From RUG11462 sp045649405 (GTDB lineage: Bacteria > Bacillota > Clostridia > Oscillospirales > Acutalibacteraceae): a stretch of 64,000 nt of DNA. The notes beneath the pieces were generated by a model that made no database searches, was not told the origin of the DNA, and saw nothing but the letters and a program-made list of their open reading frames with translations. Every line of letters begins with the position of its first letter. The stretch's first letter is position 1. The translations under genes were made by a program, and so were the position numbers. Shown one piece after another: positions 37,196-46,077 of the stretch. The DNA lies in NCBI GenBank assembly GCA_045649405.1, contig JAZRPW010000024.1:12579-76578 (forward strand), in the 5' to 3' direction.

Positions 37196-37246
37196 TATTA
37201 TAATTGCATTCACTATGCTTAAATTTTAATATACGAGGTTTTAAAA

Positions 37247-37795
37247 ATGTCTGAAAGACCATTTTGGAGTTTTATAACAAACCTCTTTGTTGTGAAATGG
37301 TTTTGCAATTTGAAACTTTGCAAAAAACTTATGAATTATAAGCTTTTTCAAACGATTTTTAATTGCGAAATGATTTCTTATCTATTTTACGGAGTTGCAG
37401 CAACGGTTTTAAACTGGGGTAGTTACTGGCTTTTATGTTTAGTCTTTAACATTCCTATTAACAACCCTAATTCAAACCACGCTTTGTTATCGCTGCTTGC
37501 TAATTCTTTAGCGTTTATTATTGCGTTGATATTTGCTTTTTTAACCAACAAGTATTTTGTATTTAAAAGCACAAAAACTTCGTTAAGTGACACAACAAAA
37601 GAGTTTGTTTATTTTACATTGGCAAGACTCTTTACATTTTTATTAGAGTCTACTATTTTAACCATTTCAAGCATTTTGAGTTTTGATTTGGTTATAATGA
37701 AAATCATTGCTGGAATTATTGTAGTAATTCTAAATTATGTTTTTAGTAAATTATTTATTTTTAAGACAAAGGAGCAGAATAATGACACTATTTAA
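37247..37795 (+). CDS. GtrA-family membrane protein
   Basis: A 182-residue protein with four transmembrane helices after an approximately 40-residue N-terminus, and the family motif FLTNKYFVFKS (about 103-113). GtrA/GtcA proteins are thought to flip polyprenyl-phosphate-linked sugars for cell-wall or LPS glycosylation. It overlaps the yfhO-like gene by 14 bases, so both are made together. The usual third partner, a CsbB/GtrB-type polyprenyl-phosphate glycosyltransferase, is not in the window. Confidence 0.88.
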   Translation: MSERPFWSFITNLFVVKWFCNLKLCKKLMNYKLFQTIFNCEMISYLFYGVAATVLNWGSYWLLCLVFNIPINNPNSNHALLSLLANSLAFIIALIFAFLTNKYFVFKSTKTSLSDTTKEFVYFTLARLFTFLLESTILTISSILSFDLVIMKIIAGIIVVILNYVFSKLFIFKTKEQNNDTI

Positions 37796-40511
37796 AAACG
37801 AAACTTATTCACCACTTAAAAAAGAAAAGTTCTTTTACAAACACAGATTTGTATTTATTTCTTTTTTAGTACCTGCATTTTTAATGCTTTTTGCTTTTTA
37901 TAAAGCACAGTTTTATCCATTTGGTGATGAACAAATCATGGTTATTGATATGTGGCACCAATACTTCCCTTTCTTGAAAGTGTTGCAAGAAAAATTGCAA
38001 ACTGGTGGTTCTTTGCTTTACACATGGCAAGGTGCTGGTGGCACTAACTTTATTGCTTTGATTTCTTATTATGCTGCTTCTCCTTTGTATTTATTAACTG
38101 CATTGGTTCCTGCAAAATACTTAACCGAGGCAATGGCTGCTATTGTAATTTTGAAAATTGCATTTGCTTCTGCTTTTATGTACATTTATCTTCGTGAAAT
38201 GTTTAAGCGTGATGACTTTGGTATTGTTGCATTTGCTACAATGTACTCATTGTGTGCTTATTCAATGGGTTACTACTGGTGCTTGATGTGGCTTGATGTT
38301 ATGGCACTTTTACCACTTTGCATTTTAGGTCTTAACAAATTAATTGATGAAGGTAAATTTAGATTATACACAGTATCATTAGCACTTATGATGATTACAA
38401 ACTACTACATTGGTGTTATGATGTGTATGTTTATTGCTCTTTACTACCCAGTTCTTTATTTCTCAAGAGACAGAGCAAAAGGTGCAAAACAATGTGCTAT
38501 TACAACCGGCAAAGCGATTTTGTTCTCGGTTATTGGTTGTTGTATGGCTGCTGTAATCTTGATTCCAACCTATCTTTCAATGCAAAACACCTATTACATT
38601 GACCAACAAGGTCCAACTGATAATAGTTTTTACAACCCAATTATGGATGTAATTTCTAATATGTTACCAAATGTTACATTGACAGTTAGAGGCGGTTTGC
38701 CAAATGTTTATTGTGGTATTCTTTCATTTATGATGGCAATTGTATTTTTGCTTTGCAAAGAAGTTTCACCTAAAAAGAAAATTTTGAATTGCTTGATTTT
38801 AGCTTTTCTTATTTTAAGTTTTAACTGGAACAGACTTGACTTTATCTGGCACGGTTTCCACTGGCCAAACGAACTTCCTTATCGTTATTCATTCGCTTTC
38901 TCATTTATTGTTGTTACAATGGCTTGTGAGGCGTATACCTACTTGAAAAAGATTACAACTGGTCAAATTGGCGCTGTTGTTGCTGGTGGTGTTATTTACG
39001 CTATTCTTGCTGAAAAACTTTACAAAGATACATTTGATTACAAAGTAATTTATATTTCAATTTTGTTGTTTATTGTTTATGGTATTGTACTTGCAATCTA
39101 CAAAACAAAAAAATTCAAACAAGCAATTTGTGGTATTATGATTTTTGTTTGTGTGTTTGCTGAAATGACAAACTACACCGTTAAATCTGTTCAAGCAGTT
39201 GGTAAATCAAACAGAACAACTTACTACACAAATTATGATGATGTTCAAGCACTTAAAAACAAAGTTCTAGAAGAAGATGAAGGCTTCTATCGTATGGAAG
39301 TTTACAACAACTGGACTTGTAATGACCCTGCTTTATATGGTTATAATGGTTTGACTCAATTCTCATCAGAAATTAATAGTAATGTTACTCAGATGATGAA
39401 ATGTTTAGGTTTAGCTGCTGACCCTGGTTCTAATAGTTTTAGATATTTAGTTCAAACACCTGTTTTAAACTCTTTACTCAATGTTAAATACATCATTGCA
39501 AGAGGCGAAACAATGAACGAGCCAGTGTTTGAAGGTCTTTATCAAAGTGGCAGTTCAAACATTTACAAAAACAAATATCCTTTGTCAATCGGCTTTATGG
39601 TTAACAAAGAAATTAAAGGTTGGAAAGCGCAAGAACTTAATCCTTTTGAAACTCAAAACGATTATATTAATTATGCTTTAGGCGATGAAGGAACAAGATT
39701 CCTTCTTAAAGATGTTACAGAATACGACGAAACTCTTTCTTCTTGTGACAATGGTAGTATGGGCTCATATGAAGGTTCAGGCATTACTGTAAGTTCAAGT
39801 AGCGGTACTGCTACTGCTCACCTTGCATTTACAGCAAAACAAGATGGTCCTATTTATATTTATGCAAAAGCTGATAGCGCACAATCAGTTAGTGCAAGAA
39901 TTACAGAAAACGGAATGCCTGTTAAGTTTGAAAACAACAGAGGTTGTATTGCAAGTATCGGCAACGCAAACGAAGGCGAGACTATTTACTTAGATGTTAC
40001 ATTTAATGATGGTACTGGCGGTTATATTGAAAGTTATGTTTATACCATGAATATGAAAGAATGGGAAAACATTTACGCTAAATTGAACGATGAAATATTC
40101 AATGTTGAAAAATATAGTGACACAAAACTTTCTGGTACAGTTGTAGCTAAAAAAGACGGCACAATGTTAACATCTATTCCTTATGAAAAAGGCTGGAAAG
40201 CTTATGTAGATGGCAAAAAAGTTGCTGTTACACCAATTAGCGATGCTTTCTGTTCAATTGATGTTCCTGCTGGTGAACACAAAATCACATTCAAATATTC
40301 ACCTTATGGATTTACTGTTGGTAATGTTGTTACTGTTTTAAGTATTGCTGCTTTGATTGCTTTGTATTATGTTGAACAAACAATGAAAAAACGCAAAACT
40401 TTAATCGAACAAATCGAAGCAACTGATTTTGATGTTACTTTAGATTTTGAAAACAATCAAGAAGAAACAGTTGAAACAATTCAAGAACAACCGGTTGAAG
40501 AAAACGAATAA
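37782..40511 (+). CDS. YfhO-family membrane glycosyltransferase
   Basis: A 909-residue protein. About 12-14 transmembrane helices fill the first half, with a large extracytoplasmic C-terminal region and a last helix near 850, then an acidic Gln/Glu tail. The first loop has an Asp-containing segment typical of GT-C enzymes (VIDMWHQYFPF, about 50-60). YfhO proteins in Bacillus and Listeria attach sugars to lipoteichoic acid together with a GtcA-type flippase. The adjacent GtrA gene supports the same role here, but the polymer is unknown. The ATG at 37782 follows AAAGGAG. Confidence 0.9.
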   Translation: MTLFKNETYSPLKKEKFFYKHRFVFISFLVPAFLMLFAFYKAQFYPFGDEQIMVIDMWHQYFPFLKVLQEKLQTGGSLLYTWQGAGGTNFIALISYYAASPLYLLTALVPAKYLTEAMAAIVILKIAFASAFMYIYLREMFKRDDFGIVAFATMYSLCAYSMGYYWCLMWLDVMALLPLCILGLNKLIDEGKFRLYTVSLALMMITNYYIGVMMCMFIALYYPVLYFSRDRAKGAKQCAITTGKAILFSVIGCCMAAVILIPTYLSMQNTYYIDQQGPTDNSFYNPIMDVISNMLPNVTLTVRGGLPNVYCGILSFMMAIVFLLCKEVSPKKKILNCLILAFLILSFNWNRLDFIWHGFHWPNELPYRYSFAFSFIVVTMACEAYTYLKKITTGQIGAVVAGGVIYAILAEKLYKDTFDYKVIYISILLFIVYGIVLAIYKTKKFKQAICGIMIFVCVFAEMTNYTVKSVQAVGKSNRTTYYTNYDDVQALKNKVLEEDEGFYRMEVYNNWTCNDPALYGYNGLTQFSSEINSNVTQMMKCLGLAADPGSNSFRYLVQTPVLNSLLNVKYIIARGETMNEPVFEGLYQSGSSNIYKNKYPLSIGFMVNKEIKGWKAQELNPFETQNDYINYALGDEGTRFLLKDVTEYDETLSSCDNGSMGSYEGSGITVSSSSGTATAHLAFTAKQDGPIYIYAKADSAQSVSARITENGMPVKFENNRGCIASIGNANEGETIYLDVTFNDGTGGYIESYVYTMNMKEWENIYAKLNDEIFNVEKYSDTKLSGTVVAKKDGTMLTSIPYEKGWKAYVDGKKVAVTPISDAFCSIDVPAGEHKITFKYSPYGFTVGNVVTVLSIAALIALYYVEQTMKKRKTLIEQIEATDFDVTLDFENNQEETVETIQEQPVEENE

Positions 40512-40525
40512 AACTTTATAAAACA

Positions 40526-40558
40526 AAAAAGCGTTGAGTTTAACTCAACGCTTTTTGT
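40526..40558. terminator. Bidirectional terminator between yfhO and the GH16 gene
   Basis: Hairpin AAAAAGCGTTGAGT / ACTCAACGCTTTTT with A- and T-runs on both sides. It can stop converging transcription of both genes. Confidence 0.92.
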
Positions 40559-40559
40559 T

Positions 40560-41591
40560 TTACTGTTTATATGGCAGTTTGTTAATAAGCCAAGCAATAT
40601 ACTTTCTTAAAATCAACAAATCTTTGATATCTATTTTATTATCATCATTAACATCTGCATTTTCTTTTCTTGTTAAAGCAAAGTTTTTCTCTTTAACTAA
40701 ATATCTTCTTAACAACAAAACATCATCAATATTAATACCTAAATCTAAATCCAAATCGCCATAAAAAGTGTTTTCAAAAGAGTATTTGTCAACGCTTTGA
40801 TAAGCTTTAACATAGTCAACTTCAATTCCTGAAGGCAAATCATTAACATTAGGTTTTCCTGTCCAGCTGCCTGCCTCAAGTGATATTTTCATATAACAAG
40901 CAACTTCACTGATATCTACCTTTTGATTTGTGATTCTGTAGGTTTCTTTCCCGTCAATGTAAAAGATATAACAATCTTCTTTCCACTCTAAAGCAAAATT
41001 ATGAAATTTGCCATCATAAACATCTGCAAATACTGCATCACCAGTTGCCTTGTGTCGCTCGCCATAACCATCATAATGAACAGCATGATTAATTTCTTGA
41101 CCTTTTACTGAAAAAGCCTCGTAAATATCAATTTCAGTACCATCTCGACCACCGTCTTCACCATAAAGGTCAATGTTTCTTGGCATTAGCCAAAACGCAG
41201 ACCAAAAGCCACTAACTTGTTGTAATTTACAACTAATTTCAAAATAACCATAAGTCTGTTCAAACAAATCTCTTGACCTTACTGCGCCACACAACAATTC
41301 ACCATTTTCATCATATTGTGTGCTTAAAATCAAATGACCTTTTCCGTCAAGCCAGGTCATATCATTATCCCATTTGCAATAATTACTTTGTCTGTACCAC
41401 TCTGGCGCTAATTTCCATTTAGTTGAGTCTAATGTTGTGCCATTAAAATCGTCATTAAAAGTTTGAATATAGGTTGTGCCATTGACAACAATACTTTTCA
41501 AACTCCCATTTGCTTTGACTTGAGGCTGTGCACTTAAAACAGAACTAACCATCAAGCAAAAAGCAAGAATAAACAACAAAGCTTTTTTCAT
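40560..41591 (-). CDS. Secreted GH16 beta-glucanase with C-terminal dockerin
   Basis: A 343-residue enzyme: signal peptide (about 1-28), GH16 domain (about 40-270) and type I dockerin (about 280-340). The catalytic motif is EIDIYE, with nucleophile Glu153, Asp155 and acid/base Glu158. GH16 enzymes of this kind cleave mixed-linkage beta-1,3-1,4-glucan or laminarin. The dockerin repeats read GDLDLDLGINIDDVL and ADVNDDNKIDIKDLL, predicting attachment to a cellulosome scaffold. The ATG at 41591 follows GGGGAGG; the frame is open five codons earlier. It has its own promoter and shares a terminator with yfhO. Confidence 0.95.
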   Translation of the reverse strand: MKKALLFILAFCLMVSSVLSAQPQVKANGSLKSIVVNGTTYIQTFNDDFNGTTLDSTKWKLAPEWYRQSNYCKWDNDMTWLDGKGHLILSTQYDENGELLCGAVRSRDLFEQTYGYFEISCKLQQVSGFWSAFWLMPRNIDLYGEDGGRDGTEIDIYEAFSVKGQEINHAVHYDGYGERHKATGDAVFADVYDGKFHNFALEWKEDCYIFYIDGKETYRITNQKVDISEVACYMKISLEAGSWTGKPNVNDLPSGIEVDYVKAYQSVDKYSFENTFYGDLDLDLGINIDDVLLLRRYLVKEKNFALTRKENADVNDDNKIDIKDLLILRKYIAWLINKLPYKQ

Positions 41592-41619
41592 AATTTTCCT
41601 CCCCATTTTTTATATAAAT

Positions 41620-41648
41620 ATTATATCATATTAAAACAATTTTGTCTA
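41620..41648 (-). promoter_or_regulatory. Sigma-A promoter of the GH16 gene
   Basis: TAGACA and TATAAT, 17 bases apart on the minus strand, with an extended -10 (TGA before TATAAT). It lies directly beyond the T-run of the upstream terminator. Confidence 0.65.
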
Positions 41649-41649
41649 T

Positions 41650-41690
41650 AAAAAAGTGAAAAGCACTGGACTTTGGGTTCAGTGCTTTTC
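41650..41690 (-). terminator. Terminator after the 47-codon gene
   Basis: Hairpin GAAAAGCACTG / CAGTGCTTTTC with an 11-base loop, then ACTTTTTT on the minus strand. Confidence 0.85.
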
Positions 41691-41736
41691 GTGAGAAAAA
41701 TATTATAAAAGATTTAAACCTCTTATTATCTATTTC

Positions 41737-41880
41737 TTACCATTTATCGTTTTCGTATGGGTCGTATTTTGTTGTTTCAACTGGTTTTTCAGTTGGGTCT
41801 GTTGTATCTTCTGGTGAAGATGCAATGATATCAAGAGATTCATATTTTTCTAATTCGATTTTAATTGTTTCAAATTTCAT
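41737..41880 (-). CDS. 47-residue acidic peptide, function unknown
   Basis: A short gene (MKFETIKIELEKYES at the start, YDPYENDKW at the end). It has a near-perfect Shine-Dalgarno (AGGAGG) nine bases before the ATG, lies 17 bases after the 1051-residue secreted protein gene, and ends before a terminator. The N-terminal half is a charged helix and the C-terminal half is Pro/Thr/Asp/Glu-rich without Cys. There is no signal peptide. The leader-then-variable layout resembles RiPP-like precursors and small acidic Clostridial proteins, but no maturation enzyme is adjacent. It could be a signalling peptide, a chaperone-like partner of the secreted protein, or neither. That it is translated is well supported; its function is not. 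Confidence 0.7.
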   Translation of the reverse strand: MKFETIKIELEKYESLDIIASSPEDTTDPTEKPVETTKYDPYENDKW

Positions 41881-41897
41881 CTTTACTTACCTCCTGA

Positions 41898-44800
41898 TTA
41901 GTCATTTGCTTTTGCCCAAGCTTCTACCATTGCTTGAGTATTAGCGTCTAAGTTTGCATAATCACTGTTAACATCTGCCATATAAGCATCAGCGATGCCA
42001 GCAATGTTACGAACACATTGAACATCTGAATAGTAATATACACCATCAACCAAAACATAAGCGCGAGCTACGAAATCTCTTGCCCAGTTTTTAGGTTTAA
42101 TGTTAACGATAGAACCAACGATTTCGCCATCCCAAAGTTCTTCGTTCATATCATAAGGAACGATTGCGCAATCATCTTCTGCTGTGAGATAGTCACCAGC
42201 AATGTCTTTTGGAGCGATGAGTGTACCAACTTGGTATTCTTTGTCGCCAACCAATTCAGCAAGTGCTGCTGTATCAATTTTTGTATAGAAACGAATACCG
42301 TTTACTTCACCAAGTCTGATTGAAGCTTTGTCGTCTGTTTCAACGATTGTTGTTGATTCACCAGCGAATTCTGGAATTTCTTCTGTAGCAAAGCTTAAAG
42401 CTTCTGTTACTGTAAATTCTTGACCAGCAACAAAACCGTCAACATATTGCATACCTTCTGCTACTGCAGGAAGTGTGAATGTTTCACCGTAAGCAACTGT
42501 TGCTACTACTGTGCCATCAATTGTGATGTCGAATGTGTAAGTAGCTGTTGTGAATGAAAGTGCTTCTGTTACAACGAATGTTGTTTCAGTAACATCTACA
42601 TAGTATTTACCAGCTTCCAAAGTAGGAAGTGTATACTCTGTGCCATATTCAACTGTTGCTACTACTTCGCCATCAACTGTGATGTCATATGTGTATGTTG
42701 CAGTTGTGAAGCTGAGTGCTTCTGTTACAACGAATGTTGTTTCTGTAACATCTACATAGTATTTGCCAGCTTCGAGTGTAGGAAGTGTGTACTCTGTACC
42801 ATATTCAACTGTAGCTACAACTTCGCCATCAATTGTGATGTCGTAAGTGTAAGTAGCTGTTGTAAGTTCGAGAGCTTCTGTAACTGTGAATTTTTGACCT
42901 ACTTCGTAACCGCCAACATAATATTTGCCAGCTGGAAGTTCTGGAAGTGTGAAAGTTTTGCCTTCTCTGATAGTAGCAACAACTTCACCATCGATAGTTA
43001 CATCGTATGTTGTTGGAGCAACATAGTTGTGGTCATATTCAAAGTTAACTGTTACATCATCAATGTAAATGTAGTCTTTAGCATCTACAAAGTTTGAACC
43101 GCCTTTTAGTTTCATTTGGAATGTTCTGTAACCATAAAGTGATTCGTCAACGTTTACAGTGTATTTAGAAAGCATACCTGTGTAGCCACTAGAAATTTTA
43201 ACAACGTTTGTGCCGTCTGTGAATTCTACATATTCTGTAGCGCCAGCAGCACCAGAAGTTTTAGAAATCGAGAATGAGATGCTAGTTGCTTTGTAATCTT
43301 CTTTTTCATACCAATATTCTGGAAGAGTGAAGTGTGTTGGTTGGTCAGCTTTTGATGGAAGTTTGAATACCCAGTTACCATCAACTTCTTCAAACACACC
43401 TTCGCCAGGGTTACAAGCTGTTGTGTAACCTGAAACGATTCTTGAACCTTCGTCCATGGTGTAAACATAGCTTGTTGTTTTGATTGTAGAAGTGATAGCA
43501 ACAGGAGCAGTTACTGTGATTTCTTCGCCGCCAACGTAAGTAGTTGTGCCGTCTGTGTAGTTATAGCCTACGCCTGGTGTTGGAACTGTGAAAGTGCCAC
43601 CGTGTGTTACTGTACCAGCTACTTCGCCGTCGATAGTTACGTCATAAGTGTTAAGTTCAACTGTAAGTACAGCTTCGCCTGTAACTTCGTAGATGTCGCC
43701 TGAGTTGTAGTTGTTAACACCGTCTGTGTAGTGGTAACCTTCTTCGATTTCAGGAAGAGAAATCTTTGTGCCTTCTTTGTATTCTGCTTCAACACCGTCA
43801 ATAGTAACCTTGTAGATTGGTTTTTCAACAGCATCAGCAATTTTTGCAAATTCAAATGCGTTAAGGTACAATTTACCTGCATCAGTTGTTGTGATAACGA
43901 TTTCAACAGGGCCTTCTTCTGCGTGAAGGTACTCGTCTGTTACAGGAACAGCCAAGTTGTTACCTGTTTTGCCGCCTGCAGATGAAGTGTTAACTGCTGA
44001 AGCAACTTTTGTTCCGTTGATGGTAATATCGATTGGTGCACGACCAGAGAAGCATCTAGCGTACAAGTTAATCTGATAAATACCTGCAACGAGAGATTTA
44101 ATCGATGTAAATGTAGCGGTTTTGCCTGCTGCAACGCTTGATGATGCGATGAAGTATGTACCGTCACCAGAATATTGAGTGCTAAAATTACCGCCTGTTG
44201 TGTTGTTGCTTAATTTAAAGTAATCTGAATAGATGTTCCACTTGAAAACAGCGGCAGTAGTACCGATAGTGATGTCACTTACAGGTGACTCAAAGAAATC
44301 TGCTGATTGAGCAATTTTGATAGCAAGTTGATAATCAGTGCCACCTTTAAGACCGGTGAACGTGTTAGATGTTTGCCAAGTTGCACCACCATCTTTTGAA
44401 TAAAGAGCGTTTTCTACAGCTTTAACAGTGATTGTTTCGCCTGTTACAGCTTCTACAACAGGGGCAGCTGGTTTTTCTTGCTCTTGTCTGTTTTCTGAGT
44501 AAAGCTCTGTGTATACTGTTACGTTATCAACGTAGTAGTAAGATGTACCTTTGTTCTTGTTGAAACGGATCTCTGAGATGCCTTTTGAGATAGCTGATTG
44601 AACGTTGGAGTAGTACTTGTTACCTACTGTCAAATCGATTGTGATTGTTTTCCAAGATCCTGTAGGTGTTGTAAAACCATCGTATACTTTGTAACCTGTA
44701 CCACCTGCGATAAAATCAATACCGTTTTCAATTTTGAAACCGCTACCGGCTAACATCTCGAAAGTAAGTTTTACCGGAACACCGATTTCAGTATTGATAG

Positions 44801-45053
44801 CGCTTTTTGGGAAATTGAAAGAAGTGCTTGTGTCGCCATAAGTAGCTAGTTTCAACACATAACCGTGACCATCGTCTCTTTCAACGATGCCTGGAGTAGT
44901 TGTGTATCTTTTGTCTTCTGACCAAGATGTTGGACGGCTGCCTTCGTCCATGTTGTAAACAACTGTAGACACAGTTTCTGCCGAAACCATTGTCATTGGT
45001 ATTAATGAGAATACCATTAACAATGAAAGGGTAAGTGCCAATAATTTTCTCAT
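41898..45053 (-). CDS. Large modular secreted protein with CBM-like domains and B-repeats
   Basis: A 1051-residue protein. A signal peptide (about 1-25) is followed by a CBM-like beta-sandwich (about 28-185, opening VYNMDEGSR), an Fn3-like segment, a second carbohydrate-binding-like domain (about 265-405), two InlB-type B-repeats, and a third CBM-like domain (about 532-690, VYTMDEGSR again). Four more B-repeats (ITIDGEVVATV..., about 690-905) and a distinctive C-terminal domain (about 910-1051) complete it. No catalytic glutamate motif, dockerin, sortase signal or the basic terminal module is seen. It is probably a polysaccharide-binding surface or secreted protein. Third positions look richer in G/C than in neighbouring genes. 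It is divergent from an AraC regulator and followed by the 47-codon gene. Confidence 0.85.
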   Translation of the reverse strand: MRKLLALTLSLLMVFSLIPMTMVSAETVSTVVYNMDEGSRPTSWSEDKRYTTTPGIVERDDGHGYVLKLATYGDTSTSFNFPKSAINTEIGVPVKLTFEMLAGSGFKIENGIDFIAGGTGYKVYDGFTTPTGSWKTITIDLTVGNKYYSNVQSAISKGISEIRFNKNKGTSYYYVDNVTVYTELYSENRQEQEKPAAPVVEAVTGETITVKAVENALYSKDGGATWQTSNTFTGLKGGTDYQLAIKIAQSADFFESPVSDITIGTTAAVFKWNIYSDYFKLSNNTTGGNFSTQYSGDGTYFIASSSVAAGKTATFTSIKSLVAGIYQINLYARCFSGRAPIDITINGTKVASAVNTSSAGGKTGNNLAVPVTDEYLHAEEGPVEIVITTTDAGKLYLNAFEFAKIADAVEKPIYKVTIDGVEAEYKEGTKISLPEIEEGYHYTDGVNNYNSGDIYEVTGEAVLTVELNTYDVTIDGEVAGTVTHGGTFTVPTPGVGYNYTDGTTTYVGGEEITVTAPVAITSTIKTTSYVYTMDEGSRIVSGYTTACNPGEGVFEEVDGNWVFKLPSKADQPTHFTLPEYWYEKEDYKATSISFSISKTSGAAGATEYVEFTDGTNVVKISSGYTGMLSKYTVNVDESLYGYRTFQMKLKGGSNFVDAKDYIYIDDVTVNFEYDHNYVAPTTYDVTIDGEVVATIREGKTFTLPELPAGKYYVGGYEVGQKFTVTEALELTTATYTYDITIDGEVVATVEYGTEYTLPTLEAGKYYVDVTETTFVVTEALSFTTATYTYDITVDGEVVATVEYGTEYTLPTLEAGKYYVDVTETTFVVTEALSFTTATYTFDITIDGTVVATVAYGETFTLPAVAEGMQYVDGFVAGQEFTVTEALSFATEEIPEFAGESTTIVETDDKASIRLGEVNGIRFYTKIDTAALAELVGDKEYQVGTLIAPKDIAGDYLTAEDDCAIVPYDMNEELWDGEIVGSIVNIKPKNWARDFVARAYVLVDGVYYYSDVQCVRNIAGIADAYMADVNSDYANLDANTQAMVEAWAKAND
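42541..42855 (-). repeat. Two adjacent near-identical 156-bp B-repeat units
   Basis: The 52-codon unit (TYTYDITIDGEVVATVEY... through TEALSFTTA) occurs twice in tandem with few base changes, flanked by more diverged copies on both sides. It indicates recent unit duplication within the gene. Confidence 0.85.
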
Positions 45054-45078
45054 AAAATCGTCCTCCTTTTGTTTATAA

Positions 45079-45096
45079 TATTTTTGATCAAAAATA
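45079..45096. promoter_or_regulatory. Perfect 18-bp palindrome, candidate operator
   Basis: TATTTTTGATCAAAAATA is an uninterrupted palindrome. It lies between the predicted promoter and the start codon of the 1051-residue protein gene, about 75 bases from the -35 of the divergent AraC gene. It could be an operator or an RNA hairpin in the leader. Confidence 0.5.
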
Positions 45097-45119
45097 GTAT
45101 AAGAAAATTATACATATTT

Positions 45120-45148
45120 ATTATATTACACTACAAGGTGTTTGTAAA
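45120..45148 (-). promoter_or_regulatory. Promoter of the modular secreted protein and 47-codon gene
   Basis: TTTACA and TATAAT with a 17-base spacer on the minus strand, giving a leader of about 60 bases that contains the palindrome. Confidence 0.6.
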
Positions 45149-45170
45149 TACAAAATCGTAAATATTTTTG

Positions 45171-45199
45171 TTGAAATTGGTAAAGTTTTATGTTATAAT
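45171..45199 (+). promoter_or_regulatory. Sigma-A promoter of the AraC-family gene
   Basis: TTGAAA and TATAAT with a 17-base spacer. The -35 boxes of the two divergent promoters are 22 bases apart. Confidence 0.75.
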
Positions 45200-45227
45200 T
45201 TTTCCAAATAAAAATGGGGGCGAAAAT

Positions 45228-46073
45228 ATGTTAAATGGATATTTTAAAGACGATTTGAATGTTTATGTTGAAAATTGCGAAAACGCTTTAAAACAAGGTG
45301 AAACAATTATTTCCACAAGAATTAATTGTTACCGTTTCTTTGTTTGTTTAGAAGGCAAGTTTAAACTTACATATAATCACAAAGATTTTTTGTTAACAAA
45401 AAATCAAATGTTTATTTGTGACATTGGTTCTCTTTTAACAAGAACATTTATTGATGAAAAACCATTTAAATGCCTTGAAATGCATTTACATTCTGAGGTT
45501 TTTTCACACAAATCAGAAGATGAATTTTTCTTAAGAGCAATACAACATTTGCCTGATAATGAAAGACTATTCAACTTAAAATCTACTGCCTTTTCCCCTA
45601 TTAAAAATTCGGTTGAATCTATTTTAAAATGCTTAAAATTAGAACTTGGAAGAACTCATATTTTACCAAGAATTTATGCAATTATTTCAGAACTTGATAT
45701 GTATTTTGATGAAAATCATTACGCCGATTTGCCTACTTCTGATAATCTTTTTGTTAATATTCGCGCCTACATCAACCATCATTTTATGGAAGATATGTCT
45801 TATGAATTTATTGGAAAGAAATTCTTTGTTTCAAAACCAACAATTATTAAGATGTTTAAACTTAATACCGGAAAAACAATGCACCAATATATTGAAGATT
45901 TACGCCTTGATGCAGCGAATGGAATGTTAAGCATTGGAATGGATGTTGTTAAGATTGCAATCAAATGCGGCTATAACAACTATTCTTCGTTTTTATATGC
46001 TTATAAAAAAAGATTTGGCGTTACACCTAATAATAACAAAAATGCAATTTATAATAGGCACCCCTTTACATAA
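45228..46073 (+). CDS. AraC-family transcriptional regulator
   Basis: A 281-residue regulator with an N-terminal cupin-like sensing domain (about 1-130) and a C-terminal double helix-turn-helix (about 180-272). The first helix pair lies around YEFIGKKFFVSKPTIIKMF and the second around VVKIAIKCGYNNYSSFLYAYKKRFG. Most such proteins respond to sugars. The divergent 1051-residue protein gene is the obvious target and the 18-bp palindrome a possible binding site, although AraC sites are more often direct repeats. The ATG at 45228 follows GGGGGCG; the frame is open 20 codons upstream, across its promoter, and that part is unlikely to be translated. Confidence 0.92.
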   Translation: MLNGYFKDDLNVYVENCENALKQGETIISTRINCYRFFVCLEGKFKLTYNHKDFLLTKNQMFICDIGSLLTRTFIDEKPFKCLEMHLHSEVFSHKSEDEFFLRAIQHLPDNERLFNLKSTAFSPIKNSVESILKCLKLELGRTHILPRIYAIISELDMYFDENHYADLPTSDNLFVNIRAYINHHFMEDMSYEFIGKKFFVSKPTIIKMFKLNTGKTMHQYIEDLRLDAANGMLSIGMDVVKIAIKCGYNNYSSFLYAYKKRFGVTPNNNKNAIYNRHPFT

Positions 46074-46077
46074 ACAA

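Noticed and set aside
37115..37246. yybP-ykoY manganese riboswitch near mntP
   Set aside because: The stretch after mntP holds a terminator and the gtrA promoter, and the 5' side of mntP is the end of the DUF4364 gene; no riboswitch core was found.
41607..41736. Possible second small gene between GH16 and the 47-codon gene
   Set aside because: The stretch holds only a terminator hairpin and the GH16 promoter; no start with a ribosome site is seen.
43226..44167. Several 75-91-codon minus-strand frames inside the modular secreted protein gene
   Set aside because: They are in alternative frames of a repeat-rich gene, Leu/Gln/Thr-rich and without ribosome sites.
45168..45227. Longer AraC-family reading beginning at 45168
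   Set aside because: The extension would be encoded by the -35 and -10 boxes of the gene's own promoter.
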